Assembly (NCBI GenBank): GCA_023101885.1
Contig: JALPQD010000403.1
Location: 648,685 to 712,684 of the forward strand
Length of the DNA: 64,000 bases
Reading direction: 5' to 3'
Source of the DNA: Typhlomys cinereus
Lineage: Eukaryota > Chordata > Mammalia > Rodentia > Platacanthomyidae
Of the stretch, positions 24,622 to 35,760 are shown one piece after another (the first letter of the stretch is position 1; each line of letters begins with the position of its first letter). The notes below the pieces were generated by a model, which saw nothing but the letters and a program-made list of their open reading frames with translations, made no database searches and was not told the origin of the DNA. Position numbers and translations under genes: made by a program.

Positions 24622-25105
24622 TGTTGCTGGATTTTATATCCACATTCTTGTGTTTGGGAGCCAAAAATGGAGAACAGAACATGCATAGAAGATTTAAAGT
24701 AGAGTTTATTAGAGAAGAGAAAGAACTGCGCTCACAGACACGGTGTCCATGAGAAACAAGAGAGCCAAAGACAGCTGGCAGATTTAGGGATATTTATAAG
24801 GTTAGGCAAGCCTAAGAAAACTATTAGCTACAGATTCTATAAACCTTTTGGGGGCTTTTGGTCCACTACATATTGATCTGATCATATGAAACTTAACCCA
24901 ATTGACCTTGTGACAGACCTCATGCTCAAGCTGTTTCTTTTGAGGAATTTAGCTAATCTGCAATGTAGAACTCATCTCCATATACTTTCATAAACAGAGG
25001 GTAAGGGGAAGTTGGAGGGTTAGAACCAGTTTCTCCAGATTAGCAAGGTGTGTTCCTTCAGGATAATCTTCAAAGACCTTCAAAGATCTGTTCTTAAACT
25101 GCCTA
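24622..25105 (-). mobile_element. 3' LTR of the ERV1 provirus
   Basis: Read on minus it contains a TATAAATATCCC box (near 24786-24797) and a TAATAAAC signal (near 24702-24710), about 85 bases apart. Its outer end on the plus strand is TGTTGCTGG. It is the shortest of the three LTRs because it has a single copy of the R-region repeat unit. Confidence 0.75.
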
Positions 25106-25122
25106 TTTCCCTCCTTTATCTT
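25106..25122 (-). other. Polypurine tract next to the 3' LTR
   Basis: On minus this reads AAGATAAAGGAGGGAAA and directly abuts the LTR, where a retrovirus primes plus-strand DNA synthesis. Its position confirms the orientation and the LTR edge. Confidence 0.6.
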
Positions 25123-25299
25123 AGGAGGACCTGACTGCCCAGGGATGAGGGACAACAACCAATATAAATACTTCCTGCTGAGTTGGAGAGAAGAAGGAGC
25201 AAGCAGTCAATGGTCCTCATCTATGAGATGCTGAAATGGCCCAGAGGTCTCCACATCTGATGCTTTATATGGTTATCAATCTAGAAGGGACAAAACATA

Positions 25300-25958
25300 A
25301 ATTAAGCCTATGAGATTCAAATGTAAGGATTAAATCATTGTGATCAGGAAGGCTGACGGGACAGGAGAAAGGAGCTTATTGGTCTTACTTTGGGTATAAA
25401 CAAGACTAGTAAAGGAGACCTGTCACCTTGCCTAGAGTAGTCACTGTATTTGTTTTGCATTAGAGCAAAAAGCAGCTGATCAGCTACATGCTGGAGACCT
25501 GTATCTTCCAGCAGCTGCAAATTTGCAAGATCCCATTCTAAGGCTTGTCCAAAAATATGTGGGATGTCTCTGAATCCTCAGGGCACGACAGTCCAAGTCA
25601 GTGTCCTTTCCTTTCTGGATTCTCAAAAGCAAAAAATATATGGCTTTCTGGGGCCAAAGAAATGCAAAACAATGCATCTTTTTAAATCTCAGGTTGTTGA
25701 GAATCTGGATCAATCCTACTCTACTTTCTGATTTCAGGAGTTACAGTTTCCAGCATACAGTTTTGTGAGTCACTGAACATTATCTTTGCTGGGAAGACTC
25801 TTTCGGCTCAACCCGTGTTTTGGGACAAAGCCCATACTCCCAGAGGGAGCTTGTATTAAAATTTTCCCCAGAATAACCTGATTAATCATAACATGGATAG
25901 CTTTATGTGAAGATATTTGCATAAGCACTAAAATGTTCCATTAAGTCTTTCCTAGGGG
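25300..25958 (-). pseudogene. pol: Reverse transcriptase (pol) remnant
   Basis: In one minus frame, residues FGQALEWDLANLQLLEDTG are followed by LQHVADQLLFA (about 25464-25493). This matches the region of retroviral reverse transcriptase that leads into the catalytic YVDD box, here decayed to HVAD with both the first residue and one aspartate lost. Other parts need frame changes. It lies downstream of protease as expected. It cannot encode an active enzyme. Confidence 0.55.
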
Positions 25959-26212
25959 AACGCAAGAAAGAGTTCTAGGAAATGCCACTGAGTCCTTACA
26001 CCTCATCAGAGAGGAGGACCCAGAGGAAAGTTTGATATACACATTAAAGGATGCTTCAGAGATGGGGGAGAGGGCACTGGGAGAAAGGGAGGGAGGGGGG
26101 AAAGGAAGGGACAAAGCGGGGAAGGAACAGGGAGGTCCAGGGAGGGGTGGAGGGAGGGAGGGGACAGGGGTTCCTATTATGTTTGTATGAGCAGAAAAAA
26201 TTTTTTTAAAAA
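25959..26212 (+). mobile_element. 5'-truncated L1 tail inside the provirus
   Basis: The segment has the G/A-rich tract of an L1 3'UTR, then ATTATGTTTGTATGAGCAGA and an A-rich end at about 26196-26212. The flanking 15-mers AAGTCTTTCCTAGGG and AAGTCTCTCTTAGGA are a decayed target duplication. The protease sequence stops at this point. Confidence 0.65.
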
Positions 26213-26224
26213 AGTCTCTCTTAG

Positions 26225-26480
26225 GATGTTTATGGGGCATTCAGGCATGTAGACAAAGGAATGTCCAAAGGCCACATTACTAAGTATACAAGGAACTTCA
26301 GTAGTTACTTTGGAGTGACTGGAAAACCTGTCACTCCCCAGATCTTAACAGTTCCATATCGGAGTTTGACAACGGCTGAGGAAAGAAATTGAGCACTGAG
26401 AATTGTGCTCTGGTATCTATTGAAAGAGGAACAAATTGGCTTCCCACTGGTATGTCAACTAGAGGTTCTTAAGATGTTAT
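26225..26480 (-). pseudogene. pro: Retroviral protease remnant
   Basis: A minus frame reads VDIPVGSQFVPLSIDTRAQF, the strand-loop around the aspartic protease active site. The usual D-T-G-A is D-T-R-A here (26406-26417), which removes the conserved glycine. After a stop and a frame change, HSFVYMPECPINIL near 26228-26270 matches the C-terminal part of the domain. It lies just downstream of nucleocapsid, as in gag-pro-pol. Confidence 0.65.
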
Positions 26481-26578
26481 TTCAATCTGGCATCTTGACT
26501 GTCCTTCACTGGTATCAGTGACAAGTTTCCTTTTCCCATCAGAGGGAAGCCAAGAGCCTTGGGCCTCATCAATGGTCC

Positions 26579-26815
26579 TTACTGGAGTTGGCCTCTGGGA
26601 TGCAAGGGGGAAATTCTTCCTCCAGTGGAGATTCCCGAGTCAGGATGTGGGCCAGGTAGAGACTTCTTGTACTTGGAACATTCTTCCCATAGGTGCCCAG
26701 GCCTGTTGCATTTGAAGCATTTTTTATTCTCTTTCCCTATTGGAAGGGATTTTGGGTTGTCTGCTGGGCAGGCTGTGTTCCTATTGTTATCCCATTTCCT
26801 TAGGACCATTATCAA
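26579..26815 (-). pseudogene. gag: Gag nucleocapsid remnant with zinc knuckle
   Basis: The open frame contains CFKCNRPGHLWEEC, a complete CX2CX4HX4C zinc knuckle, preceded by basic and polar residues. This is the RNA-packaging nucleocapsid segment at the end of Gag. A single knuckle is typical of gammaretrovirus-like elements. All four zinc ligands survive although the rest of gag is broken. Confidence 0.8.
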
Positions 26816-27341
26816 AGTTTGTTGTTTTTTTTTCCTTTACGGATTATTTCTCTTTCTTCCTTTCAACTTCTTCTCTATTATAAAAAGTATTTGTAGTTAT
26901 TTTAACTGTATCATTGAGGTCCTATTCTGGACTAAAAGCCATTTTTTTTTGTAATTTTCTCTATATATCAGGTGCTGCCTGAGTGGTGAACCTGACTTGA
27001 GGATAATTTGCTTTTCTAGACTTCCTGGATTGACCACAGTATATTTCCTTTAAATCTCTCTAAGTCTGTCGAGGAAGAGACTAGGGCCTTGAGTTATTCC
27101 TGCCAGGTTCGTTCTCCTGAGTCCTTCCTTAATAATATTTTGGACATGGTTCTCATCCATTCCCCACATGCAGATTCAAGGTGCCATTGTGGATCATGTC
27201 TAAGACTACCTAATTTCCAGTAGGAAGTGGGGGGGTGTTATCTCCCATTTGCCTAAATATGTTTCTTTCCTTTTGATAATATTCCTTTGCTGCCTATTCT
27301 GCAGCTTTTCTGAAGGAAAAGGGTCTGTGCTAGGAATACAA

Positions 27342-27656
27342 TTATATCCCTATAGGCTGAGGTGAATATCTAATGGCTGGAAAAACATCTATGAATTTTT
27401 CTGGGTCCTCAAAAAAGGTCCCTAAGTCTTTTCTAATTTGGGCCATGTCTTGTAAGGAAAAGGGAACATGGACTTGAGTTGGCCTGAATTCACCTCCTGG
27501 CATCTCTTGAAGAGGGTAGATTAATGCTAGGGCTGGATTATATGTACTCTGCTTAATCTCAAGAGAAGAGCGTTTGGCTGGGTTGGATGGTCCTAGATAG
27601 GAGGGATGAAATTCATGCTCCATTTTTGTTTTGAGAGCATCTTTATTTGGAGACAA
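27342..27656 (-). pseudogene. gag: Gag capsid (p30-like) N-terminal remnant
   Basis: A 104-residue frame includes LQEMPGGEFRPTQVHVPFSL followed by QDMAQIRKDLGTFFEDPEKF. This resembles the start of gammaretroviral-type capsid, where a proline-led segment is followed by a PFS-type motif and the first helices. The rest of capsid between here and nucleocapsid (26816-27341) is out of frame. It is a remnant of a structural protein, not a host gene. Confidence 0.7.
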
Positions 27657-28821
27657 AATTTTCTTCAGGACTTTTACTTGGTACTTTTGATAGAGATCTT
27701 TATGACTTTTAGATAAAAGAAAATTTTAATGTAGGGAACTGCCTGTCATTAATCTGCCCTTTGGGAGAATAGATTAGTTGGTGGATGGTATTATAGCTTA
27801 TAGATGCTCCTGGGGACCATCTCTCTCCATCATCTAAGGTGTGCCGAGGCCCTGTCTGAGAACAGAATATTGTTAAGATGTCTCTTTTTCAGGCTGGTCG
27901 AATCAAACATTCTCCAGTTCTTGAGGAAGCACTTGAAGGAACTCCTTTAAGGTATAGAATTGGAGGTTCCTATCTGAAATAGAGGATACCATGCCTTTGA
28001 CTAGGTTAGTCCCTGGATTTAGGATGGAAAGACCTCATCCTAGCCAGAGCCTAGTGAACATGTATGGACTTCTGAGGACCAGTGCCTAGCAGGGTAGGAT
28101 CCCACAAGTGCCAATGTCACCTGAATGGGAGGGGGCTCATCCTGCTAATGCTAAAGGGTTTGCTAATGGGGTATAAGATGTGTGATGCAGCAGTGACTGA
28201 AGCTTCCTGAGATAAGATCCCCTGTTCTGTTCGAACCTCAGACAGATGGTCATTGTCCTAGACATGAACCTAAGAGTGTTTCTTGTTAGAATGAGTGCCA
28301 CTAGAAAGTTCCTCACTTTGACTAACAGGACAAAAAGTCATAATTGCTCCCTACCGCTCCACCCAGACAAACAAAGATTAGATATCTCTCACAAGAGATC
28401 ATTCACATACTCCTCTGGCCTTGCCCAGGGCAGGGCCAATTAGATGTGGCTTGGCCTTAGTGGAACTCAGTTGTATCATGATTTAAGATTGGATTCTAAT
28501 CTGATGACACCATAGATTACATGCCACCACCACCACCATCTGACTGCAGATTGAGTCCATTCAAATCCTGTAGTCATGAAGAAATCTTAAGGATCTCATT
28601 GTGGGGCTACATGTTCAAGCATTGAGGCATTGCAGATCCCCCATTTTAGGCCGTCACTCACACATTCACACAGTTTAAAATATTCTCTCCCCCGTTCTGA
28701 AACAACCCGCTCTTCCCACTCCCCCAAGAAAACCGCTTGGAAAGATGAGCAGAGATAGATCCCACAATTTGTCTCACTTGACAGAATCCACCTCTCAGTG
28801 ACCGGATCTCCTGGCTGACCT
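27657..28821 (-). pseudogene. Provirus leader and matrix region, decayed
   Basis: This lies between capsid and the 5' LTR in the proviral direction. The part from about 28170 to 28821 is homologous to 32050-32577 of the second provirus fragment. No frame gives a recognisable matrix protein. I could not assign the primer-binding site here. In the second copy the bases after the LTR read TGGCCAGCCAGTCAGG. Confidence 0.5.
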
Positions 28822-29420
28822 ACCATAAACTAGCTGGGTTCTTATGTTTGGGAATCAAAGATTAAGACCAGAGCATGCATAAAGGATTTAAGGCAGAGTT
28901 TATTAGAAGAGAAGAAGAATGGAACTCACAGACATGGAGTTGGTGAGGGGCAAAAGAACCTAAAAAAACCTCAAGACATGGAGTCCGTGAGAGGAAAGGA
29001 ACTCACAGACAAGGAGTTCCAAAGATGGCTGCAGGGTCAGGAGCATTTATAGGGTTAGGCAGGCCTGGGAAAAATGGCTCTTTCTTATTGGTTAGCTACA
29101 GTTTCTACAAACCTGAATGGGACTTTTGGTTCCCCACGTCTCATTGGTCTGTTCATATCATGGCCCAGCCCAATCTATCTTGTGGCAGACTTCATGGTCA
29201 AGCTGTTTCTTTTGAGGAATTTAGTTTTTCTACAATGAAGAGCTCTTCATATTCTTTATAAACAGAGGGTTGGGGGAAGTTGGTGATCTTATCTCTTTGA
29301 AGGATTAGAGCCAGTTCCTCCAGATTAGCAAGGTGTATGTATTCCTTCAGGATAATTCTAGCAGTGGGAAATGACCTTCAAAGACTTTCAAAGAATCTTA
29401 CCATGGAATTGCAGACACTT
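28822..29420 (-). mobile_element. 5' LTR of the ERV1 provirus
   Basis: On minus it has a CCTATAAATGC TATA box (about 29043-29053) and a CTAATAAACTC polyadenylation signal (about 28896-28906), roughly 150 bases apart. Between them lie two to three copies of a unit of about 40 bases containing CTCACAGACATGGAGT, against one in the 3' LTR. The outer end is eroded. Confidence 0.7.
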
Positions 29421-30696
29421 AGTCTATTAAATCTATCTTTTAATTGGTTTCTGGGGAATCTAAACTTAGATCACCAGGTTTACATATCAAGCTCTTTGTT
29501 CTGTATCCTACCAAGGCATCTCCCTAGCCGTTTTCTATACTTTCTAAGTATTTTGAAAAATAAAGTAATTATTTAGTATCTCTCATTCTATAATATAATT
29601 CACTTGAACATAATCACAACTATGTTAAAATCTGTACTAATAAACTTCAACATTTTTCAGGTCTATATTAACCAAATATTTTTCCCTTGCCTTCTCCCCA
29701 CCTTGGTCAATTTCTTGTTTTTTTCTGATAATTTTGATTAGGTGCCATACACTTAGCATCAGACAAAGGAAGTGTCCTAAATGATGTTATCTTCTGCCAC
29801 AGAGGATAAGAGTGGACTGATCTTTGAGCAGTTGGCTAAAGAAGAATGAAGGGCTGTATTACTGATATGCATATACTGGATAGCGTTGGTAATAAAAACA
29901 GGGCAAAGTTGATAAGAGGCTTCAATGCAATGTGGGTGAAAACTTATGCGAGTGTGCACCCAGAAACTGAAAGAGAAGACTATGACAAAAAAATTAAACA
30001 AGATAAAAGCAACAGAGGACCATGACATTTGACTATATGAAAACCATTGGAAACTTTGGCAAAGAATAGTCTAAGGAGACTTTTTGCATGTTAAGGGTGA
30101 GCTAAAGAATAAATAAGAATAAAATAAGGAAACAGAACTTATTGAGAAAACATTCTCAATGAGTTTAGTCATGAGGCTTGAACAAGAAGAGGGTGATAGC
30201 TACAACTCTGTGCTCAGGGAAAGCCCTTCCACTCATAAACTGCAGAGTTCCTCAATATCTGCCATAGTTATGCCTTTCCTTCATGCCTTTCATTACCCTT
30301 CCTCTTGTTCCTCTAAGCAGTGTCTCTTCCTTCTTTGTGCCTGAAGTTCCCAGGACAAAGAGTATGGTTTAATTTGGTCTTCTGAGTGTTATCAACAGTG
30401 AGCTACTTTGTAAAACTCCTCTACCCTGGCTGGAATGTGGCAATTCCTGGAACTAACCGCACACCCTGAATACCTGACCTTCCCGCCCCAGAGGCTTTGA
30501 GAGAGGAACATCTTCACTCCCTACTCTGCATTGCCGTGCTCCCCTAGCAAATCCTTAACATTGTTCAAAGGCCGTAAAGGACAACTGTTCCATTAATCTG
30601 GTGGCTCTGCAGATTTCTTCCCTGCCCAGGGACTTGCTGTGGATTTCTTCCTGTCATGCTGGTTTCCTCGGCCAGGCCCTCAGTTCTAGAAAAACT
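29421..30696. other. Unique sequence
   Basis: No repeat or gene recognised. Short open frames at 29777-30028 (minus) and 30159-30344 (plus) have no domain. Confidence 0.4.
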
Positions 30697-30703
30697 CATA
30701 TTT

Positions 30704-30735
<32 letters not shown>

Positions 30736-30975
30736 AGAGGGCACTTTGAGTTTGGGGAGGCCCAAAGGTGACATCAGGAATGATTCTGGATTGCTTTTCC
30801 ACCTTATCGATTTGCTCTGGGGGCTTCCAGGCTCTACCTTTCAGAACCAGAATTATAGACCATTTCTACCAGGCTTTTTTTTTTTTTTTGTCATAACAGA
30901 TAGGAATCTGAACTCAAATCCTCTCACTTTTGAGGCAAAGGATTTAACCCCTAAGTCACAGCCCCAGCTCCCAAA
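30697..30975 (-). mobile_element. Older B2-like SINE, antisense
   Basis: A (GT)n run (30705-30733) is followed by a body resembling the element at 47793-48076. The segment ends in a reversed tRNA-like head (CCCTAAGTCACAGCCCCAG). A T-run at 30876-30890 interrupts it. Confidence 0.55.
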
Positions 30976-31618
30976 CTCACAATTCTTAAGTCTTTCCATA
31001 TGTTAGTTTCTCTTTGTAATGGACCTCCACATAAACCTTACACACTGTTGTAAAGTTGCTCTCTATTCTCTCTGTCTACCTCACCCCTCACAGACGGCAT
31101 TCAGTTCTTAGCTACAGATGAGTTTTATTTTGTTTTCTAAACTAATACTTCAGGCACGGTATCTTTAACTAAAGTAGGTGAGTGTGATAGAGTACTATCC
31201 TCTGAGCCAAATAGCTGCCATCTTTGACAGATTAGCTCTGACTGCTTTGCAAGAGATCATCGCCATCTTGTTGGCTGTTGACACTCCGTCAGAAATGGAG
31301 GGATAGGGAGGACCCTTACCTTGGAATCCCATATCCTTACATGCCTTCCAATCATTTGTATGCACAGGATCTCAGAATCTTAGAAAGGCAAGAGTATACA
31401 GGTTAGCAAAGAGTAACTGAAAGGAATGATAGACACTGGGTGAGCTCCATCTATGTAGCTGTGGTAAAACCATCACCCAGAACATGGTGATACTTTCTGG
31501 TGTGGCTGCTTTAGGATTCCCCATGTTCCTGTAAGAAACCCTTACCTTTGCTCTATGAGTAACCCAAAAAAACTCATTAGTTCCCATCTTAAACTTTTGT
31601 TGGAATCATACTCTCATC
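30976..31618. other. Unique sequence
   Basis: Nothing recognised. Confidence 0.35.
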
Positions 31619-31860
31619 AAATTTGATGAGATTAAAGTTTAAACATTGGCCACACAGTAAGTATTGGTTCTGTTTTTCTTTACTCTGATCTCCTTATATC
31701 TTTAATTGCCAGCAATACAAATTATTTTGGAAAGATATATTCTCCTTTCTTTCTTTCCCAAGCATCTCTTGTTATTGAAATGGTCTCTCACTGTGGACAT
31801 CCTTCCTATCTCTTAGGCATCATGCATTTATTTCAGTGGGATCAGTGCAAATGATTTATT
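31619..31860 (+). repeat. Local duplication, copy 1
   Basis: From AAATTTGATGAGATT onward this matches 35144-35910 in the same orientation. Shared landmarks include GTTTAAACATT, TCTTGTTATTGAAATGGTCT and CTTCCTATCTCTTAGG. The second copy is longer only because SINEs have been inserted. Confidence 0.7.
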
Positions 31861-32049
31861 TTCTGATGACAATGAGTTTTAATACCATCTCTTTAAACTT
31901 TGTAAGAAATCTAACCTTAAACAATGTAGCCTGCTATGGAGGTTTTTGGCTAATTCAAAGGAGATAGATTATAGGTGAAGCAACATGCACTGAGAATCTG
32001 AATTAATAGGTCCAGTCAGATCCAAAGGAGTAAAGGGGTACAGAGTGCA
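31861..32049. other. Sequence between the duplication and the ERV1 fragment
   Basis: Nothing recognised. It may include the outermost part of the ERV1 fragment. Confidence 0.3.
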
Positions 32050-33398
32050 TAGGTCACCAATGACTGAAGCTTCCTGTGAGGAGTTCCCTCTTCTGTTTAG
32101 ATAGATGGATGACCATCATCCTTCTTCTGACTAGCAATACATAAAGCCAAAATTGTTCACATACTTGTCTGGCCACACCCTGGGCAGGGCAACTGGGTGT
32201 GGTTTAGCCATAAAGAACTCACCAGTGTGTGACTTATGATCAGATTCTAATCCAAAATCACCATACACTGTATCCTAGCACCACAGAACCACAGGTCAAG
32301 CTCACCCATGAAGAAAGACCTTAAGAATTTCACTGTGTAGCTGCTACATAGTTGAGCACTGAGGTGTTGCAGGTCTCCCAACTCAGGCCACCATTCACTT
32401 GCACATTCATACTGAGTTTAAAAAATTCCCTCCCACAGTTAAAAAGTAGCCTCTTCCCCCCCTCCTCCAAGAGAACTGCTTGCAGAGGTAAACAGAGATA
32501 GACTCCAGAGTTTCTTCTACCTTGGTTGGTGGAATCTACTTCTCTCGTGACCTTACCTCCTGACTGGCTGGCCAAAATGTCACAGAAGTGGGGTTTTTAT
32601 GCCCAAGTTATTATGTTTGGGAGTTGAAGATAGAAACCAGAATGCACATAGAGGATCAAAGCAGAGTTTATTAGAGGAGAGAAAGAACAGAACTCATGAA
32701 CATTGATTTCACGAGGGGCAGGCAAGCTGTTTGATGCACTTTGCCAAAACGTGGCATTCTTGTGTCCGGGGATAGAAGGGATAGAGCAACATAAGAGGAT
32801 TGGAGGAGAGACAGAAAAGAATTCGCAGACATGGAGTTTATGAGGAACCTGAGAGCCAGACATGGAATCCATGAGGGGGCAAGGAAGCCAGAAAAGAACT
32901 CACAGACTCCAGACATAGAATCCATGAGTGGTCAGGGAGCCAAAAAGGAACTCATGCATTCCAAATGTGGAATCCACAAGGAGCAAGGTAGCCGAAGATG
33001 GCTGTCAGGGTCAGGAGTATTTATAGGGTTAAGCAAGCCCTGGAAAAGTGGCTTGCTCAGCTACAGTTTCTGCAAACGTGATTGGGGCTTTTGGTCTTCT
33101 ACATGTCATTAGTCTGGTCATACTGGGGCCCAGCTCAGGTGATCTTGTGGAGGCCAACCTCAAAGTCAAGCTCTTTGTTTTGAAGAATTTAAGCTTATCT
33201 GCAATGGAGAGCTCATCTCTATATCCTTTCATGAACAGAGGTTTGGTGAAAGTTGGTGTGACCTATCTCTGTGAAGGATTAGAGCCAGTTACTCCATATT
33301 AATAGGTTGTGTTTCTTCAGGATAATTCCAGCAGTGGGGGATGACTTTCAAAAACCTTCAGTCATGGCCCTGTTTTAAGACTGCCTAAATAGGAGGCA
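32050..33398 (-). mobile_element. Second ERV1 fragment: 5' LTR plus leader
   Basis: 32578-33398 is an LTR of the same family as the provirus at 24.6-29.4 kb, and 32050-32577 matches that provirus's leader. On minus the LTR has CCTATAAATACTCC (about 33018-33027) and CTAATAAACTC (about 32666-32676). Between them lie about 350 bases of degenerate units with ATGGAATCCATGAGG-type sequence, far more than in the other LTRs. No gag follows, so the element is truncated. Confidence 0.7.
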
Positions 33399-33687
33399 AG
33401 TCATTAATTTCTTCACCTTTATTTAATTTTCTTGTTTGTACATGGATAGATTTATATAGATCTTCCATGGGGATATATGTGTATATGTGTACATATATAT
33501 ATATAATTATATGCTTTATATACATTAATTACATTTTTATGGAAATTTTCTAGTTTTAAATAAATTCATCTCTTAACTCATATATACATATATGCCTGTA
33601 TATTTATATAGATATTCATATCTGCATCTACCTACTTACCTGCATCTCTGCAGATCAGTGGAAACATTTTGACTGGGATGTGAAAAT
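33399..33687. other. AT-rich sequence
   Basis: Contains degenerate TATATG repeats (about 33470-33610). Nothing else recognised. Confidence 0.35.
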
Positions 33688-33772
33688 AGCTTAGCAATAG
33701 AGTTTCTGCCTAGTATGTCTAAGGCCCTGGGCTCTAGTTCCAGTACTACGAAAAACTAAGTAAATAAATAAA
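33688..33772 (+). mobile_element. ID SINE, degraded
   Basis: ATAGCTTAGCAATAGAGTTTC, then CTGCCTAGTATGTCTAAGGC and CCTGGGCTCTAGTTCCAG, follow the tRNA-Ala-derived ID element. An A-rich tail (AAGTAAATAAATAAAA) ends it. Confidence 0.65.
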
Positions 33773-35143
33773 AATTATTTTTGTATCATGGAATTTATTT
33801 GTATATAGATTTTGAACTATCAATACAAATGCCAAGATACTACAGAAAACATCCACAGGAACTTTTCTCATTTTTCTAATAGTTCATAAACATTTCTTAT
33901 ACAATTCAGCACATCTTTTTTTTCTTTCATTTTTATATGGTAAAACAAGTATATATATATAATATATATATATTTACAAATTATGATTAATAGACATTAA
34001 CAGGTTAACAGCTTAAGTCCATGAATGAGAGATTATCTAAAAAGATAATCAGAATTTGCTCAGCATCAGTCACCTCCATAACCAAGAGTTATTCTGATTA
34101 ATAAAACTTGCTTCCTGTCAGGTTTCTGGTATATACTTATATTGTTACTTTTGTCATATTGCTTCCCCACCTGGGTTCGCCACAACTAACAGAAAATTGT
34201 TGAAAAGTGGGGCTAACGTTTTCAAAAACAAACAAAATCTCCACTTTTTAATAAGCATAAAAATGTGTGATGTAAGTTCTTCCCAAACAAGACTTGCAAA
34301 TCATCCATCCCCCAAACTAAATCTGTCAATATATCTTGCCTATATTCAAGAGGTGTACTGATATCCACAGAGAAACTGAAAATTAAATTTAGTATTTAGT
34401 TTAGGGGCGGATTGGGATAATCATCTATTATTGCAAAAGTAGCCAGTGAATTATCCATCATGAGTCTGGAATTTTGATCAAAATTGATGAGACTTCGAGA
34501 GGATTAGAAGATCAGATCATTATCATTACAGGAACACAGGACCAGATATAGAATGCAAAGTATTTGCTGCAAAATAGTGTGAAGCAATATGCAGATGTTG
34601 AAGGATTCTAATGCAAGATATATTTTCTTTTTGTAGTGTCAAACTATTCTGGAAAGTTTTTCTAAGACTAGTGAAGAACTGAAGGATCCTGCATCTTTTT
34701 TTTTTATCTGCATCTATTTTTTAAAAAAGCAACATTCCTTTGCTTTATAGGTGTTCTGTGTTTAAGGTGTAGTGAAATCTTCATTGTTTACCAGATGCAA
34801 TGTTTTAGTTCCTTACAAACAGGGTTGGGGGAGGGCACGCAAAAAAATTGGCCTTGAAATTTTGAAACAGCAGCAGAGTGAGTGAATTTTATTTTTTGTT
34901 CATCATCACTGGTTTTAAAAAGACATTTCCCCTGTGTAATTATTGTGAACACCTTACTTTGTGGTGACCATAACTTTGTGGGGGCGGGGGATAGGGAGGA
35001 AAGGAATCGTCCATATGTCCCTGGAATTTGTTCAGAGTAGTGTGCAGAATGTAATGCTTTTCTGTGAGAAGCATCTTATGATTTGAAAAATAAACTTAGT
35101 GAATCTGTCTTTGGTGGTCTTTTTTAAAACGATAATAAATAAG
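33773..35143. other. AT-rich unique sequence
   Basis: Nothing recognised apart from a palindromic (TA)n run at 33951-33972 and a G-rich patch at 34978-35000. Confidence 0.4.
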
Positions 35144-35205
35144 AAATTTGATGAAACTAATGTTTAAACATTAACCACACAATAAATATTGATTCTGTTC
35201 ATTTC

Positions 35206-35282
35206 GTTTTTAAAACTTTTTTTTATTTATTATTTATTCAATTGTGCATGTATGCGTGTGTGTGTGTGCGTGCGTGTGTGTG

Positions 35283-35324
<42 letters not shown>

Positions 35325-35534
35325 GAACCATGGACGAATTCGGGAACCACCAAGGACCGCCTCCACCTCCTCCTTGTTTACTCTGCCCCGGGATTCACAG
35401 GCTCCGCCCTACCAGGACCAGAAACACAGGCCGCTCCTACTTCTGCCTGGTGTCTATACGTGGGCCCAGGATCAGAACTCGGGACCTTCTGCCTGCAAGG
35501 CAGAGGCTTAACCCTTGAGCCACCTCTCCAGCCC
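35206..35534 (-). mobile_element. Young B2-like SINE
   Basis: CTGTTCATTTC lies on both sides (35195-35205 and 35535-35545). The element has the T-rich tail, a long TG run, GACGAATTCGGGAACCACC, and a reversed tRNA-like head CCTTGAGCCACCTCTCCAGC. It was inserted into copy 2 of the duplication only. Confidence 0.85.
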
Positions 35535-35584
35535 CTGTTCATTTCTTTTTTCCTGCTTCCTCATAGATTTAATTACCAAAAATA

Positions 35585-35760
35585 CAATTTTTCTTTTGCA
35601 TGTATAGGTGTGCGGATGTGTGTAGGCCCCTGTGGGTGTAAAAGAGGACAGTGTGTGTATCTGTGGAGGCCTTAGCATATATGAGACCTGGGATCTGAAC
35701 TCCCGTTCTTTTGCTTTCAAGGCAAATGTTGAACCCCTGAGCTTTCTCTATAGCCTCCAG
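35585..35760 (-). mobile_element. Older tRNA-headed SINE remnant
   Basis: CTTTCAAGGCAAATGTTGAAC followed by CCCTGAGCTTTCTCTATAGCC is a decayed reversed B2/B4-type head, after a GTGTGTAGGCCCCTGTGGG tail. Confidence 0.45.

Larger units (their letters stand above)
24622..29420 (-). mobile_element. ERV1 (gammaretrovirus-like) provirus, internally deleted
   Basis: Two homologous LTRs in the same orientation (24622-25105 and about 28822-29420) bracket decayed gag, protease and reverse-transcriptase sequence in the correct minus-strand order. A purine-rich tract adjoins the 3' LTR. At about 4.8 kb it is roughly half the usual proviral length: the rest of pol and most of env are gone. An L1 tail sits between protease and reverse transcriptase. 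No reading frame is intact. Confidence 0.8.

Noticed and set aside
32831..33112. 93-residue frame that looks repetitive and host-like
   Set aside because: It lies entirely in the tandem-repeat R region of an ERV1 LTR.
24622..33398. CRISPR-like or host tandem array from the repeated LTR units
   Set aside because: Units are degenerate, contiguous without spacers, and confined to retroviral LTRs of a mammalian genome.
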